Shown: positions 8,276-18,421, numbered from the stretch's first letter. The stretch is DNA of 64,000 nt from Pycnococcus provasolii (GCA_049487715.1 CP150576.1:1-64000); one strand, 5' to 3'. Numbers and translations are program-made. The notes: generated by a model from the letters alone, not told the origin.

Positions 8276-8802
8276 ATGGCTGAACCTGCATCTTCGGCAC
8301 CGGCGCCGGCGCCGCGCGACGTCGACGAAGCAAACAACCTCGCAGCAGGCTCTTCTGAACCTTCGTCGCGTGAATCTCACGAAAAGGCTGGAGCTGCAGA
8401 CTCGAAGAAGGAGGACGATGGCGAGGAGCCTGAGTGTGGATTCTGCAAGTTCATGAAGGGCGGGTAAGTATGCGTTGCTTGTCGTCGTGGCGACGACTCA
8501 CTAAATCATTACTAACGCTTCCCATGTATATATTTGTTTTTAGGCCATGTGGCGATGTGTTCGAGAAGTGGGAGGCGTGCGTCGACGGCGAAAGAAAGGC
8601 GGGCAACGACTTTGTCGAAAGCTGCCTCAATCCGACAAGAGCACTAAAAGAATGCATGGAGGCGAACCCGGAGTACTATGGACCGCTACTTGAGGCGGAG
8701 AAGGAGGACCTGGCTGCAATGGACGCAGAGGAGTCCGCGTCAGCGCAGCAAGAGCCACAGCATCAGCCGCAGACAGCGCACGCACCTGAGCCGAAGAAAT
8801 AG
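8276..8802 (+). CDS. GCK-domain protein (one intron)
   Basis: Exon 1 (8276-8463) and exon 2 (8544-8802) are joined by an 80-bp intron with donor GTAAGT at 8464, a CTAAC branch-like motif near 8512-8516 and acceptor TTTTTAG ending at 8543. The split codon reads GG/G. The joined product of about 148 aa contains CGFCKFMKGG, then PCGDVFEKWEACVD and a later NPTRALKECMEANPEYYGPLL: the GCK domain (PF07802), a small Cys-rich domain named after its Gly-Cys-Lys motif and resembling CHCH/twin-Cys mitochondrial proteins. The N-terminus is Ala/Pro/Glu-rich, and the C-terminus is Gln/Pro/Glu-rich and disordered. Exact function is unknown; a mitochondrial role is possible. Confidence 0.85.
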
Positions 8803-9005
8803 ACAGTGTAACTACAGAACATATGAGAAAAAGTCGCCATGACAAAACCTGTCCTGTCCGCCGTCAGGACAGGTGCCCGGATTTCGTGGTTGAACTTCGA
8901 CCCCTCCCCTCCCCTTCCCCCCCCTTCCTCCCTACCCCTTGTAACTTGCAAGAGGGGAGCAACTCCACTCCATAACTAAAGGACTACGGGAGACATCCGG
9001 ATAGG

Positions 9006-10145
9006 ATGTTGGTTGGAATGCGCGTTTGCTCTCGTCGTGTTAGCAGCCTGCGCGCGTGTGCGACCACGGCAAGCGTGTCCTCCAAAGTGGCGGCGCCAAC
9101 CCAACAACCACGTAAGCGCAAGCAGCACGGACCTCTCCAAAAGCAAATACCCGTCACGCCGAACGCTCTCGCGCAGTTCATCAAGTACCGCCGGGACCTA
9201 TTCGTGAACATGCCAAGACCGGTCGAGCTCGACGCGGACGCGAAAGCGATGGGAGTTGAGGTGACACCAGCTTATGTCTCAAGGTTGGCGGCGATCCAGT
9301 GTGATGTGCTTGCATCTGAACACGTCGGCGTACAGCCGGACGAGACGCTCGACGTAATCTTTCGACATCGCGTATTACTGCTCCAATCTAGAAAAGGGTA
9401 CCGAACAACCAGTGACGCGATGCTGCTGACTTGCCGCGCCGCAGAGCTGTGGAACGAGGTTCACGGTGATGACGCGTCGCCAAACATCGTCGTCGACGTG
9501 TGCGCAGGTTCGGGCGTCGTTGGCATAGGTCTTGGTTTGCGATATGCCAAAAGCGACGTCTTGGCTCTAGAGCTTCAGTCACAATTTGCCGAACGCTGCC
9601 ATCGCAACGCAATCCTGAACGGACTCGCCAAGCGTATGGAAGTGGTGAATGGCAACGCCTCGGAGGTGGATCTATCACACCACCTTGGAAGTGTCGACCT
9701 TCTGGTGTGCAATCCGCCGTACATGCAGGTGGATGATTATTCGACGCGCGATCCACAGAGCGAAGAGCGCGCTCTTGCAAAGAGAGAAACTGCCGCTACC
9801 ATAGATGATTTCCTGCGCTTGACAAAGTCACTGCTCCATCCAACGAGAGGCATTGCACTCTTCGTGTACCCTCAAAAGCGCCGCGATCGGATGAATGATG
9901 CGTTGGATCGCGTTGGCGGATTTCACTCCATCCGATGGACGGATGTGCACCGTGGAGGTATCTCTTATCATAAGCCCAGCGCGACCGTGATCGTCGCAGT
10001 TAGTGTAGGTGACATCCTTGCGAAAGCTGCGCCGGACGTTTGCACAGACAGGCTGATGCATCCTGTCGGCAGCGAAGATGTCACGAAATACACGCCGTGG
10101 ATCGAGGATTTCTTCTCGAGCATTGGGCTGCACGTTTCGCCGTGA
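9006..10145 (+). CDS. TrmN6/YfiC-like SAM-dependent N6-adenine methyltransferase, organelle-targeted
   Basis: The 379-aa product is a class I methyltransferase. Motif I, VVDVCAGSGVVGIGLG, is near residues 162-177, and the catalytic NPPY motif is at 236-239, preceded by DLLVCNPPY. This arrangement and the neighbouring GYRTTSDAMLL lead-in match the bacterial tRNA1(Val) A37 N6-methyltransferase (TrmN6/YfiC) group. The first 40 or so residues are rich in Arg, Ser and Ala and lack acidic residues, which suggests a plastid or mitochondrial transit peptide. Likely role is methylation of an adenine in organellar tRNA or rRNA; HemK-type protein methylation is less likely given the flanking motifs. The gene is convergent with the MRS2-like gene, with 145 bp between stops. 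Confidence 0.8.
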   Translation: MLVGMRVCSRRVSSLRACATTASVSSKVAAPTQQPRKRKQHGPLQKQIPVTPNALAQFIKYRRDLFVNMPRPVELDADAKAMGVEVTPAYVSRLAAIQCDVLASEHVGVQPDETLDVIFRHRVLLLQSRKGYRTTSDAMLLTCRAAELWNEVHGDDASPNIVVDVCAGSGVVGIGLGLRYAKSDVLALELQSQFAERCHRNAILNGLAKRMEVVNGNASEVDLSHHLGSVDLLVCNPPYMQVDDYSTRDPQSEERALAKRETAATIDDFLRLTKSLLHPTRGIALFVYPQKRRDRMNDALDRVGGFHSIRWTDVHRGGISYHKPSATVIVAVSVGDILAKAAPDVCTDRLMHPVGSEDVTKYTPWIEDFFSSIGLHVSP

Positions 10146-10290
10146 ATATTAGTTCACTGTTATTTACAGTAGTAATATAATCTATATACATATTATTAAA
10201 TTTGGTATGCATAACTAGTATTCTGTACACAGTACTGTAGTTCTTAACCTACATCTTCATGGTGTAGCATTGACGTCAGGGATTTGCGCC

Positions 10291-12324
10291 TTAAACGGCG
10301 TACGCCCTTTCGTCAGACACCCTCGCGCTAGCTCCGGTATTCCAGAACTTGCGCGCCCGTTGCTTCAATCGGTGTAAAGTGTTTTGAAAAAAAGCAAAGG
10401 CACGCCCTCTTCTTCTCTCTTCTGCCTGTTTGGTGGTAAGATTCAGCTTTCCCTCGTCAATGGACTGATCTTGGAAGAATATACCCACGCCATCAAGCAG
10501 TCCCGTCGTGCGAAAGAAAACAAGCAAACCAGCGTACAAACCAAGGCACACGGCGCCGGCAATGCCCACAGAGTAGTAGAATGCGGAAACTTCTTCCTCA
10601 AGGCCGTGCTTTAAGTTCATGCCAAAGGTGCCTGTTATGAGAGCAAAAAGTGCAATCATGAACGTGCCGCTGACAAAAAGCAACTCCACCTGCTCAAGCT
10701 TGTTTCTGTGCGCATTCAATTTGACCGTCACGAATTCCTCCGCATGTTGCACATACTCGTCCAGCATCTGCAAATTATTTCGTACGCCATCGACGAGCGC
10801 AAAGTTGCTGTCCAGAATGTCAACAGCCTCGCTCACGTCAATCATGTCGTCCTTCGCATCTTCAGAATGCGACTCCTCGAGCCGCCGGCGTTCCGTCAGG
10901 TGCAAATTGTGAATGTCCTCGTCAGAGTCAAGTAGACTCTGGATGGCATTGCGCACATTTTCCACCTTTCCCGTCAAGCGTGAGAGACCTGTTTTGGCAA
11001 GACGTACTCGATTTAAGCCACGCAGCGACGTGGACTTAAAAAGTTGCTGCGCAGCCGCGCGCGTTTTCTTGTCAATCGCCTCAGCCTCTTCTACAAGAGC
11101 TGACATGCAAATCTCGAGACAAATCTCCAGCGCGCGGAGTTCGAATGGCAGCCCCTTATTCTTCTTGATTTTCCGCTTGTGTCGCCTGATTGCTCTTTGC
11201 GCGACACCCAGGTGTCCGACGTTTTCCAACTCACCCTCAGATTCCGACGATTCGGCGTTGTCATCAGACGACTCAGCGACCGAGTCGGCGTCAGCGTCGT
11301 CGCCATGTTCCTCATTGGGTGTACCACGTTCGTTATATAAATGTTGCCTGTGCGATGATTTCCAATTCGTCTTTACGACTTTTTGCGAGTGCGTGTTGAG
11401 CGACTCCTCCAGCGACCTTCGTGCATCCTCATTCGCACGCAAAGACTCTTCTCGCCGTTGCCTTTTTGACTGAAGCAGAAACGTGTGCTGCAGGGCATGT
11501 ATGAGGTCCTTCAGGCGGTTGTTGCTAGCAGGGCGCATAATCACCTCTTTCGTTTGCGATATGACGAGCTTAAGCTCGACAAGGTTCACGACGATGGCAC
11601 GAGTACGTGCATGAATCACCGACGCATAGCTTGTGGAAAACTCCGGGTCGAGCAGTCGCAGGTCGCGAAGTCTAAGTCCGTGCTCCTTAGCCTTGTCTGG
11701 ACGTTTCACGCGGTCAGTCTTAAGCTGGCCGTGGTGGTCGATCGTTATCCACGTCACCTTATTTCCGCTAGACTTCTCCTCCTTCGCAAACTTTCCTCGA
11801 AGTCCGTCCACAGCCAATTCTTGTGCGTCTCCCACCATGTTCCAAGGCGTGCCTGAGTCCTGCATTGCCTCGTTGCGCCCTTCGCTGCTATGCAAGGAAT
11901 CGTCATTCGCGTTTGACTCGTCGGGCATGTCCGAGAAGTTAGTAAAGGTGGAGTCAACTGTGGTAAGCTTCGGCTCGAGCTGAGTTCTCAAGTGACTTGC
12001 ACCTGCTAGCCCGCGCAAGCGCACGGCCACCCTGCTCGCCATCGCCAAGCCCGTAAACGATGCGGCACCGAACTTGACTTGTGCGTTTTCTCTGTATTCG
12101 CCTCTACGGAATGAGTGCAGTTTGTGCAGCCGGTGAGTCTTTCCAGCGTTGTCCTCTCCGTCTGACGATCCTCCCCGCTTTTCCGACACGTGCAGTCGCA
12201 CAGAGTCAGCGCGCGAGACTACGACCTCCGTGTCTGACGATATGTCATCCACGAGTGCATAGCTGCCCGTGGTGCCTTGGATCACTGCGCGCGACGACGC
12301 GGTCGAGCGCTTCAGCCGGGACAT
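10291..12324 (-). CDS. MRS2/CorA-type magnesium channel
   Basis: The 677-aa protein has the family order: a long N-terminal soluble part with LRDLRLLDPEFSTSYASVI and AIVVNLVELKLVI (the MRS2 start-of-domain signature), an extended helical region with LPFELRALEICLE, and two C-terminal helices joined by the invariant Gly-Met-Asn at residues 568-570 (TFGMNLKHG). The acidic loop after GMN (GLEEEV) fits a divalent cation entrance. MRS2 proteins form pentameric Mg2+ channels in mitochondrial, plastid or vacuolar membranes. This one is longer than typical (about 400-450 aa) because of a charged insertion near residues 290-390 and a long Ser-rich N-terminus. The location in the cell cannot be decided. 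Confidence 0.9.
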   Translation of the reverse strand: MSRLKRSTASSRAVIQGTTGSYALVDDISSDTEVVVSRADSVRLHVSEKRGGSSDGEDNAGKTHRLHKLHSFRRGEYRENAQVKFGAASFTGLAMASRVAVRLRGLAGASHLRTQLEPKLTTVDSTFTNFSDMPDESNANDDSLHSSEGRNEAMQDSGTPWNMVGDAQELAVDGLRGKFAKEEKSSGNKVTWITIDHHGQLKTDRVKRPDKAKEHGLRLRDLRLLDPEFSTSYASVIHARTRAIVVNLVELKLVISQTKEVIMRPASNNRLKDLIHALQHTFLLQSKRQRREESLRANEDARRSLEESLNTHSQKVVKTNWKSSHRQHLYNERGTPNEEHGDDADADSVAESSDDNAESSESEGELENVGHLGVAQRAIRRHKRKIKKNKGLPFELRALEICLEICMSALVEEAEAIDKKTRAAAQQLFKSTSLRGLNRVRLAKTGLSRLTGKVENVRNAIQSLLDSDEDIHNLHLTERRRLEESHSEDAKDDMIDVSEAVDILDSNFALVDGVRNNLQMLDEYVQHAEEFVTVKLNAHRNKLEQVELLFVSGTFMIALFALITGTFGMNLKHGLEEEVSAFYYSVGIAGAVCLGLYAGLLVFFRTTGLLDGVGIFFQDQSIDEGKLNLTTKQAEERRRGRAFAFFQNTLHRLKQRARKFWNTGASARVSDERAYAV

Positions 12325-12661
12325 GAGTGCCCCCAGTGACCGGTTCGCGCGTGCAAGATTTGACTTTGTCGCGGCGGCCGCGCGTGTTTCCGTCAGGCGG
12401 CAGAGTCAGAAAATCACAGGGGGTTAAAACGGGAGGTTGGATAAGAAGGGGAAAAATGAAAAGTCTCGGGGAAAGGAAGGAAGGCGACATCAACATCAAC
12501 ATCACACGTGACGATGCAATCAGGCAAATGGGGCAATCGGGCAACGACCATCCCGGCATTATCAAGGGTGGTAAAAAGAGGTGGAAAGCGATCGAACGTG
12601 ACGGAAAATTGAGCTCGCCCAAGTTTACAAGAGAGTACGTTCGCGGAGTCGCGACGACGAC
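12325..12661. other. Spacer between MRS2-like start and CCDC40-like stop
   Basis: These 337 bp lie upstream of the MRS2-like gene and downstream of the CCDC40-like gene, both on the minus strand. I see no conserved frame or repeat. It should hold the terminator of one gene and the promoter of the other. Confidence 0.5.
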
Positions 12662-15412
12662 TCATGCATCCTCATCCAAGCTCAGGTGCAGCAGAACGCG
12701 CTTGAAGCTCTGCTCGAGCTCGGGCATCTCCTTCAGGGTCGCCTCGACAAAGTCACGCACGTCCTCGCGCTTTGACATCAACGTGTCAAGCTCGCCGTCG
12801 ACGCGCGATGTGTCCACATCCGCATCCGTGCCATGCCGCGCCATCGCGTCCTCATATCTCTTCGCCATGCGCTGGTGCTTCGCCGTGCGGAGCAGGCACT
12901 GTGTTCGGCTAAATCCCGCACCCTCAGCCTCCTCGTACGCTAGTCGCTCAACCTCCTTCAGCGATGCAACGCGTTCGGTAAGATCTTCAACGGATCGCTG
13001 TGCTTCAACGCGCGACTCTGTGAGTGTGCCGATGTTCGACTCGAACAGCGTCATCTCCCTCTGAGTTTCCTTGATGCTTCGCTTAAGGTCGTTGCAAGCC
13101 TTGTTGAGTCCCGCCTTGGTGTTGTCCACGGCGTTCTTCTTCGTTGTCAGCTTCGTTGCAAATGCGCGCGACTTCGTTGCGATCGTCTCGCGCTTGAAGA
13201 TGGCAGTTTCCATGTCGCTGATGAGCTTCTCCTGCCTCTTCAGCAGCTCAGTGTGGCGCAGGCGCATCCGGTGAATCTCCTTCTGCATCTCCTTAATGAC
13301 GTCGTTGCCCTCCTCAGGGTTGAGCGCCGCCTGCATCTCCTTCTCGAGCTGAATTTTGCGCTCCCAGAGGTGAATTTGTCGCTCCGTCTCCACGATAGCC
13401 GCAAGCACGTCGCGCTTCTCCGTCTTCGTCGCCTCCACGCGGCTGTCAAGCCGCACAGCCTCCTCCTCAAGCTCGCGCAGCTTGCCACCAATGTCCGTCT
13501 CGAGATTGAAGTTGTTGTTCGCAAGCTCCTGCTGCAGCTCCGTGTTCTTCGAAATCTGGTTGTTCAGCGCAGCCATCTCCTTGTGCATGTTTGCCATGTC
13601 CTTGTCGATGCCCTTGATGTCCTCCGTGTACGTTGAGCACGAGGCGTCGAGGCGAGCTCGCTTCTGTCCAAGCACCGTGTACTCGCTCTTCAGGCGACGA
13701 ACGTTGTCCAACAGCGCGTTGTTGTTCTGCACAAGCTTTACGAGCTCCTGCTGGTAGCCCACCCATCGGCGCTGCAGCTCCTTACCCTCCGTGTCCTTGC
13801 GCGTAATCTCCCGCGACAGGTTGGCAATCGTCGCCTCCAGCGGTCCGGTATTCTCATCCTCCAGGTTTGCGACGAGCTTCTCGAACTGTCGGTTGAGGCG
13901 GTCCACCTCCTTGGTGCGCTTTTCGATCTGATCGTTCCGCCGCCGAATCTCGATCTCGTACTTCTCGATCGTTTCCATCTTCGATCGGATCTCGTTGTCC
14001 ACCGTCGATAGCGTCTCGTCGAGCCGCGCGTTGTGCGCCTCCGTGTTCAGGATGTCCACCTCCACCTTCGCGAGCTCGTGCTGAACGCTGATGACGTTGT
14101 CCGACTCGTCCATGATGCTCTTGTCCATGTCGCGGATGCCAGCCACCGTCTTGTTCGACGTGCTCTTGGTTGTCTTCTGGTCGGAGAGCTTGTTGAGCAT
14201 CTCGTTCTCGACGTCCTTCACACCTGCCGCGTGCTTCAGCGTCACCACGTCAACCTGCTTCGTCTCCTCCTGCAGCTCCTTAGCCTCCTGGTCCGCAGCC
14301 GCCTGCGCCTCCTCCGTCTGCTCGAGGCTCCTCTTCAGCTTGCCGAAATCCTCGACAAGCTTGTCGTGCTTCTCACGCAGGCCATTCATCGCCTTGCCCA
14401 CCGTCTCCGCCTCAGTTTCCACCTTCTTGAGCACACTCGTGAGCTGCTCGTTGCGCTTCTGCTCCGCGCGGATTCCACGCTTAAGCGCCTCGAGCTCGTT
14501 CTCAATCGAAAGCTCCTGCTCGCGCTGCTGGCGCAACGCCTCCTCGGTGCTGTTTAGCGCCTCGTCGCGGCGTGCCATGGCATTCAGGCAGCTATTCCAC
14601 TGCTGCAGCAGCTGCTTCTTTTCGAAGGCAATGGTCTCCATCTCCGACTCCGCCTCGGCGAGCGTCTCCATAGCGGCTTTCGTCTCTCGCCTCTGCGCGA
14701 CGATCTGTGCCTCGAACATAGCGCGCTGGTTGTGAAGAGTTTTCAGCGTCTCTTGCAGGTTGTCGATGCGCAGGTCCTGGCCCTTCTTCTCCTTCTCGAG
14801 CGTCGTGACCTGCTCCTCCGCGACGTACGTCGCGCGCCGCGTGACTGCGATCTCGTTCTTCATCTGCACGTTGTACGCCTCAATCTCCTTGAGCGTTCTC
14901 GCGAGCTTGTCGAGCTCCGTCTGGAACGTGGTAACCTTTCCTCTCTTCTCGGTCGTCTCCGCCTCCTGCGCCTCGAGGTCATCTTTCATCTTGTTGAGCG
15001 CCGCCTCCGCCTCCTCTCTCGTGCGGTGCACCACCTTGTACTGGTCGTGGGTCTGTTCGAGACCCGTCTGCAGCTTAGCAAGCTGCTGCTGCGCTCCGTA
15101 CAGCTCCACGCCCACCTGCTCACGCTTCGCCTTGGCGGACTTGAGTCCTTGCTTCTTCTCGCGCAGCTCCTCCTCGAGCCTGGTTCGCGTGTCCTTGAGC
15201 TGCTTGGCCAGAGCCGCCTGCGCTCGTGCGAGCAGCGGGTGGTCCGGGTCCATGGCGATGTCCGATGTCGTGTCCGTCGACTGCGCGAGCGGGTCCTCTT
15301 CTGCCGCGGCTCCGTACGCCGCGCTCTGTGAGTCTCCCCCGAGAGGCGCGGCTGTTCCTGCGTCGGAGGGCACCTCGGGCGGCCCTGGGTTGTTTGTCGC
15401 CGCGTCTGCCAT
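12662..15412 (-). CDS. CCDC40: CCDC40/FAP172-like axonemal coiled-coil protein
   Basis: This is a 916-aa protein that is almost entirely coiled coil after a disordered first 60 residues. Segments recall CCDC40 (FAP172 in Chlamydomonas): FEKKQLLQQWNSCLNAMARR followed by DEAL, VEVDILNTEAHNARLD, IEKYEIEIRRRNDQIEKR, VDRLNRQFEKLV and ENTGPLEATIANLSREI. CCDC40 and its partner CCDC39 form the 96-nm molecular ruler along axonemal doublets and position inner dynein arms and radial spokes. Its presence indicates that the organism builds motile flagella at some stage. CCDC39 is the alternative, but the LNTEAHN and GPLEATI segments favour CCDC40. No intron is needed. Confidence 0.78.
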   Translation of the reverse strand: MADAATNNPGPPEVPSDAGTAAPLGGDSQSAAYGAAAEEDPLAQSTDTTSDIAMDPDHPLLARAQAALAKQLKDTRTRLEEELREKKQGLKSAKAKREQVGVELYGAQQQLAKLQTGLEQTHDQYKVVHRTREEAEAALNKMKDDLEAQEAETTEKRGKVTTFQTELDKLARTLKEIEAYNVQMKNEIAVTRRATYVAEEQVTTLEKEKKGQDLRIDNLQETLKTLHNQRAMFEAQIVAQRRETKAAMETLAEAESEMETIAFEKKQLLQQWNSCLNAMARRDEALNSTEEALRQQREQELSIENELEALKRGIRAEQKRNEQLTSVLKKVETEAETVGKAMNGLREKHDKLVEDFGKLKRSLEQTEEAQAAADQEAKELQEETKQVDVVTLKHAAGVKDVENEMLNKLSDQKTTKSTSNKTVAGIRDMDKSIMDESDNVISVQHELAKVEVDILNTEAHNARLDETLSTVDNEIRSKMETIEKYEIEIRRRNDQIEKRTKEVDRLNRQFEKLVANLEDENTGPLEATIANLSREITRKDTEGKELQRRWVGYQQELVKLVQNNNALLDNVRRLKSEYTVLGQKRARLDASCSTYTEDIKGIDKDMANMHKEMAALNNQISKNTELQQELANNNFNLETDIGGKLRELEEEAVRLDSRVEATKTEKRDVLAAIVETERQIHLWERKIQLEKEMQAALNPEEGNDVIKEMQKEIHRMRLRHTELLKRQEKLISDMETAIFKRETIATKSRAFATKLTTKKNAVDNTKAGLNKACNDLKRSIKETQREMTLFESNIGTLTESRVEAQRSVEDLTERVASLKEVERLAYEEAEGAGFSRTQCLLRTAKHQRMAKRYEDAMARHGTDADVDTSRVDGELDTLMSKREDVRDFVEATLKEMPELEQSFKRVLLHLSLDEDA

Positions 15413-16172
15413 GTCTGTCCGACGGAAGAGCCAAGAGCAGCCACTCGCTCACTCACTCGCTCACTCGCTCACTCGCTCACTCGCACGCACGCCCACCTTG
15501 TGCGTGTGCGTGTGCGAGCAGAAGCAGCGTTGCGTTTGGTGCAGCGTCTTCGGACTTCGGAGGTAAGGTCAGGGAGAGGGGAGGGGAGACCGCGGAGGGG
15601 AGGAGGGGAGACCGCGGAGGGGAAGGGGAAGGGGAGATGGGAGGGGCCTTCGCCTTCGCCTTCGCCTTCGCCTTCGCCTTCGCCTAGCGCACGTTTCGCA
15701 GCTAAACGGTGCGAACTCCGACCAACTGCTCCCCTGCACTGCACTGCATGGCTCGCCCCTCCCCTCCCCTCCCCTCCCCTCCCCTCCTGCTCGGTCCTCC
15801 GTCCTCCGGGGAACCTAACTTCCACGTCTGTCTCCCTTGCGGGCCCTCCTCCCTCCTTGGCATTCTTCGCAGCCTTGGCAGAGAGAGAACAGGACAGGCA
15901 GACGGGCAGAGGAGTCAGGAGAGGGCAACGGGCAACTCTTCTCACAACGTGGTTGGTATCCCCTACCCTACCCTACGACTGTAAGAGAGTAACGAGACCA
16001 GCCATCGACGCAAGCCTTAACAGTTATCCCTATCGTAGTCCCTACCCGATGCCGATGGTGGCCTCGAGTCTCAAGTCGGCACGTCTGCTCGAGTCTCTCT
16101 CGATGGAGGAGCTCAGGACAGCCGGAGGGCGGAGGGCTGTGGGCTCGTCCTTCGAGTGAGGAAGGGAAGGAG
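15413..16172. other. Divergent intergenic region rich in simple repeats
   Basis: This spacer of about 760 bp between two divergent genes is highly strand-skewed. It contains CTCGCTCA-type repeats at 15442-15484, GGGGAGACCGCGGAG repeats at about 15584-15625, a (CCTTCG)n hexamer run at 15647-15685 and CCCCT runs at about 15757-15786. No gene is supported. It probably carries both promoters. Confidence 0.6.
15647..15685. repeat. Hexanucleotide microsatellite (CCTTCG)n
   Basis: About six and a half perfect copies of CCTTCG are found in the divergent promoter region between the CCDC40-like and CCCH genes. Confidence 0.9.
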
Positions 16173-18236
16173 GTGGTGTCATGTATTGTACTCACGAGTG
16201 GATCCCTACAACATCCTCCTGCAACGGAAAAAGTACACAGTACAGTAGATAGGGTACATACGGTAAGTAGCTCCTTTTTCCTCGCTGTAAAGATGACTGG
16301 CACATATGGTCCAGCAGAGATGGAAACCTCAAGATACACAACGACGATTTCCATCCAGCAAGCTGGCAAACCTCCGAGGCGCACGACGGGAAACGCAGGC
16401 GAGGAAGCAGCAGCACTGCAGCAGGCGAAGTCTTGGAAGATTCCCCATCCAACATTCCAACCCAACCCTCCGCCAACCCGTCGACGGCACGAGAAGCTAG
16501 CTGGCAAGGCCGCCGACATGGCGCCGCCTCCTCCGTCTTACAAGCGCCGGTGGAGACACGGTGCCAGCCGACAGCACGACAACTCCTTGGAAACGCTTGC
16601 GGCGACGCTCGAGGCGCTCAAGGCGTCCAAGGCGTCGCCGGAGTCGGAGGTGCGTGCAGCCGCAGCCGTCGAGGTGACACGAGGCGCTCTGGCGGTACTC
16701 AAGCTACTGCACTCCGCGGGGGGCACGCATAGGCGCGTCTCACCGGATGCCATACTTTGGGACGGAAGGAACGGAGCGAGCGTGCAGCTGATTTTCTCCG
16801 ACGCATACGCCCTACAAGGCACCGACTGGGACGAAGGCGAGTACAGCTCACCGCACGTCTGTCACGGAAGCGTGGTGCAGCCGCGCGAGCGAGGATGTGC
16901 GCGCGACGACCTCTACAGCCTGTTGTACATTACCGTACAGGTGCTCGAGGGCAAGCTGCCATGGACAGGTCGGGCGGTCACGTCGCAGCCGGCACTCAAG
17001 CAGCACTGCCAAAATGTACCCAGCATGCTCTGGATGGGACAGGTGGGCGACATGCCACCTAGCCTGAACAGCTTTGCGCTGGTCGTGCGCGCGCTGGACG
17101 TCGGCGAGAAGGCCAACTACGACTACCTGGACGAGTGCATCGCTAAGCTTGCTCCTGGGGGCGCCGCCAGCGCCGGTCCGCCTCCCGCTATAGTCGCACC
17201 TTCCGTGCTCCCTCCGCCGGTGCCGCAGGAGGAGAACCGCGCTGATAAGGCAGCAAGCGCAACGCCAAACGCCGCCAGCCAGCCTCGGAGCAGGTCAGCG
17301 TCGGCATCGGCTGCAGATGGTCGCTTCGTCATACCAAGGCGCGGCGGGAGTGGAAGCATCACGCCTCGTGGCGCCGACGCAACCTCGCCTGCCGCCTTAT
17401 CGGCGCCCACGCCCGTGTCGTCTTCGATGCCGTCCACTCTTCCGCCGAGCAACAAGCTTACGCCGGAGGATCTCGAGCCTATATGCGTGGACATGCTCAA
17501 CAAGGGTGAGTGCGAACGAGGCAGTGCCTGCCGCTATAAACACCCCGCCGATGGCCGCGTGCCAAATGGTCAACCAACGGGGCTGTGCTTTCACTTCCTC
17601 CTCGGCAAGTGCAAGCGCGTTGGCTGCACACTGCATCACTTCACGCTCGCGGAGCGACGTCGCTACCTGGCGACAGGTGCTCTGCCTGACGCTTACCGCA
17701 AGGGCGGCAGAGCGTACGTGCCGCGCGGGCAGGCTGGCGACGTGCCGCGCGAGGAGGTGCGCGACGTCGCATCGGCACCTCCAAGTCGTCGAGGCATGAA
17801 CGACACCATCAAGGATATCCCCGCAACTGTGCTGCTACCTTGGAACAATCCCAAGAAGTGCGCCACACACGGCGACGAAAGGCAGATCGCAGGGTACAGC
17901 CGACCTGTTCGCACATTCGAAAACGCAGGGGTGTCAAAGCTCGCCTTCCAGCTCGCCGTGCCAAACGGATGCCTGCCGAAGGGGTTGTTCAATGCCAAAG
18001 TGTGGGTTCGCCTGCACTGGGCCGCAGACATCGCCTCTGAAAATGCCATGCGTCGCCTTTTCGACGAGGTGAACACGCAGCTGTCGCGCGCGGCGGATCC
18101 GAGCGCTGGTGTGACGACCTGGTCGGTTCCGAACCTGCGCAAACGACTGCTCGAACTCGTGGACGAAGAGCAGGTGGTGCTTCCAGAACCTTCGGGCAGG
18201 CGTAAGCGCGTTCGGGGTGACAACCGAACTGTGTGA
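16173..18236 (+). CDS. Degenerate CK1-like kinase lobe fused to tandem CCCH zinc fingers
   Basis: The 687-aa reading frame has two recognisable parts. Residues about 160-330 resemble the C-lobe of casein kinase 1/VRK-type kinases: an LLHSAGGTHRRVSPDAILW segment in the catalytic-loop position, IFSDAYAL where DFG is expected, then CARDDLYSLLYITVQVLEGK and LPW as in CK1. The catalytic Asp and the DFG Asp-Phe-Gly are not conserved and no N-lobe is seen, so it should be a pseudokinase. Two CCCH fingers follow: C438-x8-C447-x5-C453-x3-H457 and C472-x7-C480-x4-C485-x3-H489, an RNA-binding type. The C-terminal 170 residues are unassigned. The start is uncertain; Met116 (base 16518) is a good alternative because the first 115 residues are low complexity. 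A role in RNA regulation is inferred. Confidence 0.75.
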   Translation: MVSCIVLTSGSLQHPPATEKVHSTVDRVHTVSSSFFLAVKMTGTYGPAEMETSRYTTTISIQQAGKPPRRTTGNAGEEAAALQQAKSWKIPHPTFQPNPPPTRRRHEKLAGKAADMAPPPPSYKRRWRHGASRQHDNSLETLAATLEALKASKASPESEVRAAAAVEVTRGALAVLKLLHSAGGTHRRVSPDAILWDGRNGASVQLIFSDAYALQGTDWDEGEYSSPHVCHGSVVQPRERGCARDDLYSLLYITVQVLEGKLPWTGRAVTSQPALKQHCQNVPSMLWMGQVGDMPPSLNSFALVVRALDVGEKANYDYLDECIAKLAPGGAASAGPPPAIVAPSVLPPPVPQEENRADKAASATPNAASQPRSRSASASAADGRFVIPRRGGSGSITPRGADATSPAALSAPTPVSSSMPSTLPPSNKLTPEDLEPICVDMLNKGECERGSACRYKHPADGRVPNGQPTGLCFHFLLGKCKRVGCTLHHFTLAERRRYLATGALPDAYRKGGRAYVPRGQAGDVPREEVRDVASAPPSRRGMNDTIKDIPATVLLPWNNPKKCATHGDERQIAGYSRPVRTFENAGVSKLAFQLAVPNGCLPKGLFNAKVWVRLHWAADIASENAMRRLFDEVNTQLSRAADPSAGVTTWSVPNLRKRLLELVDEEQVVLPEPSGRRKRVRGDNRTV

Positions 18237-18421
18237 AGAAGTTGAGGATGCGCCGCCTTCTTTTCTGTGTCTCATAAAATGAAATGTTGTTGCTTTCACA
18301 CCCATCGTTGTGTTTCTTTCAAAGATGAAGAACAATTTTTTTTTGTAACGCTCTATAACAAGAATTTGACCTAATCATCCATGTCTGCGGTGGGCGTAAA
18401 GGTGAACTACCATAGAACCAT

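Noticed and set aside
14033-15331. Long Leu-rich plus-strand frames opposite the CCDC40-like gene
   Set aside because: They arise from the reverse complement of Lys/Glu/Gln-rich coiled-coil codons, which read as Leu/Val/Arg; not genes.
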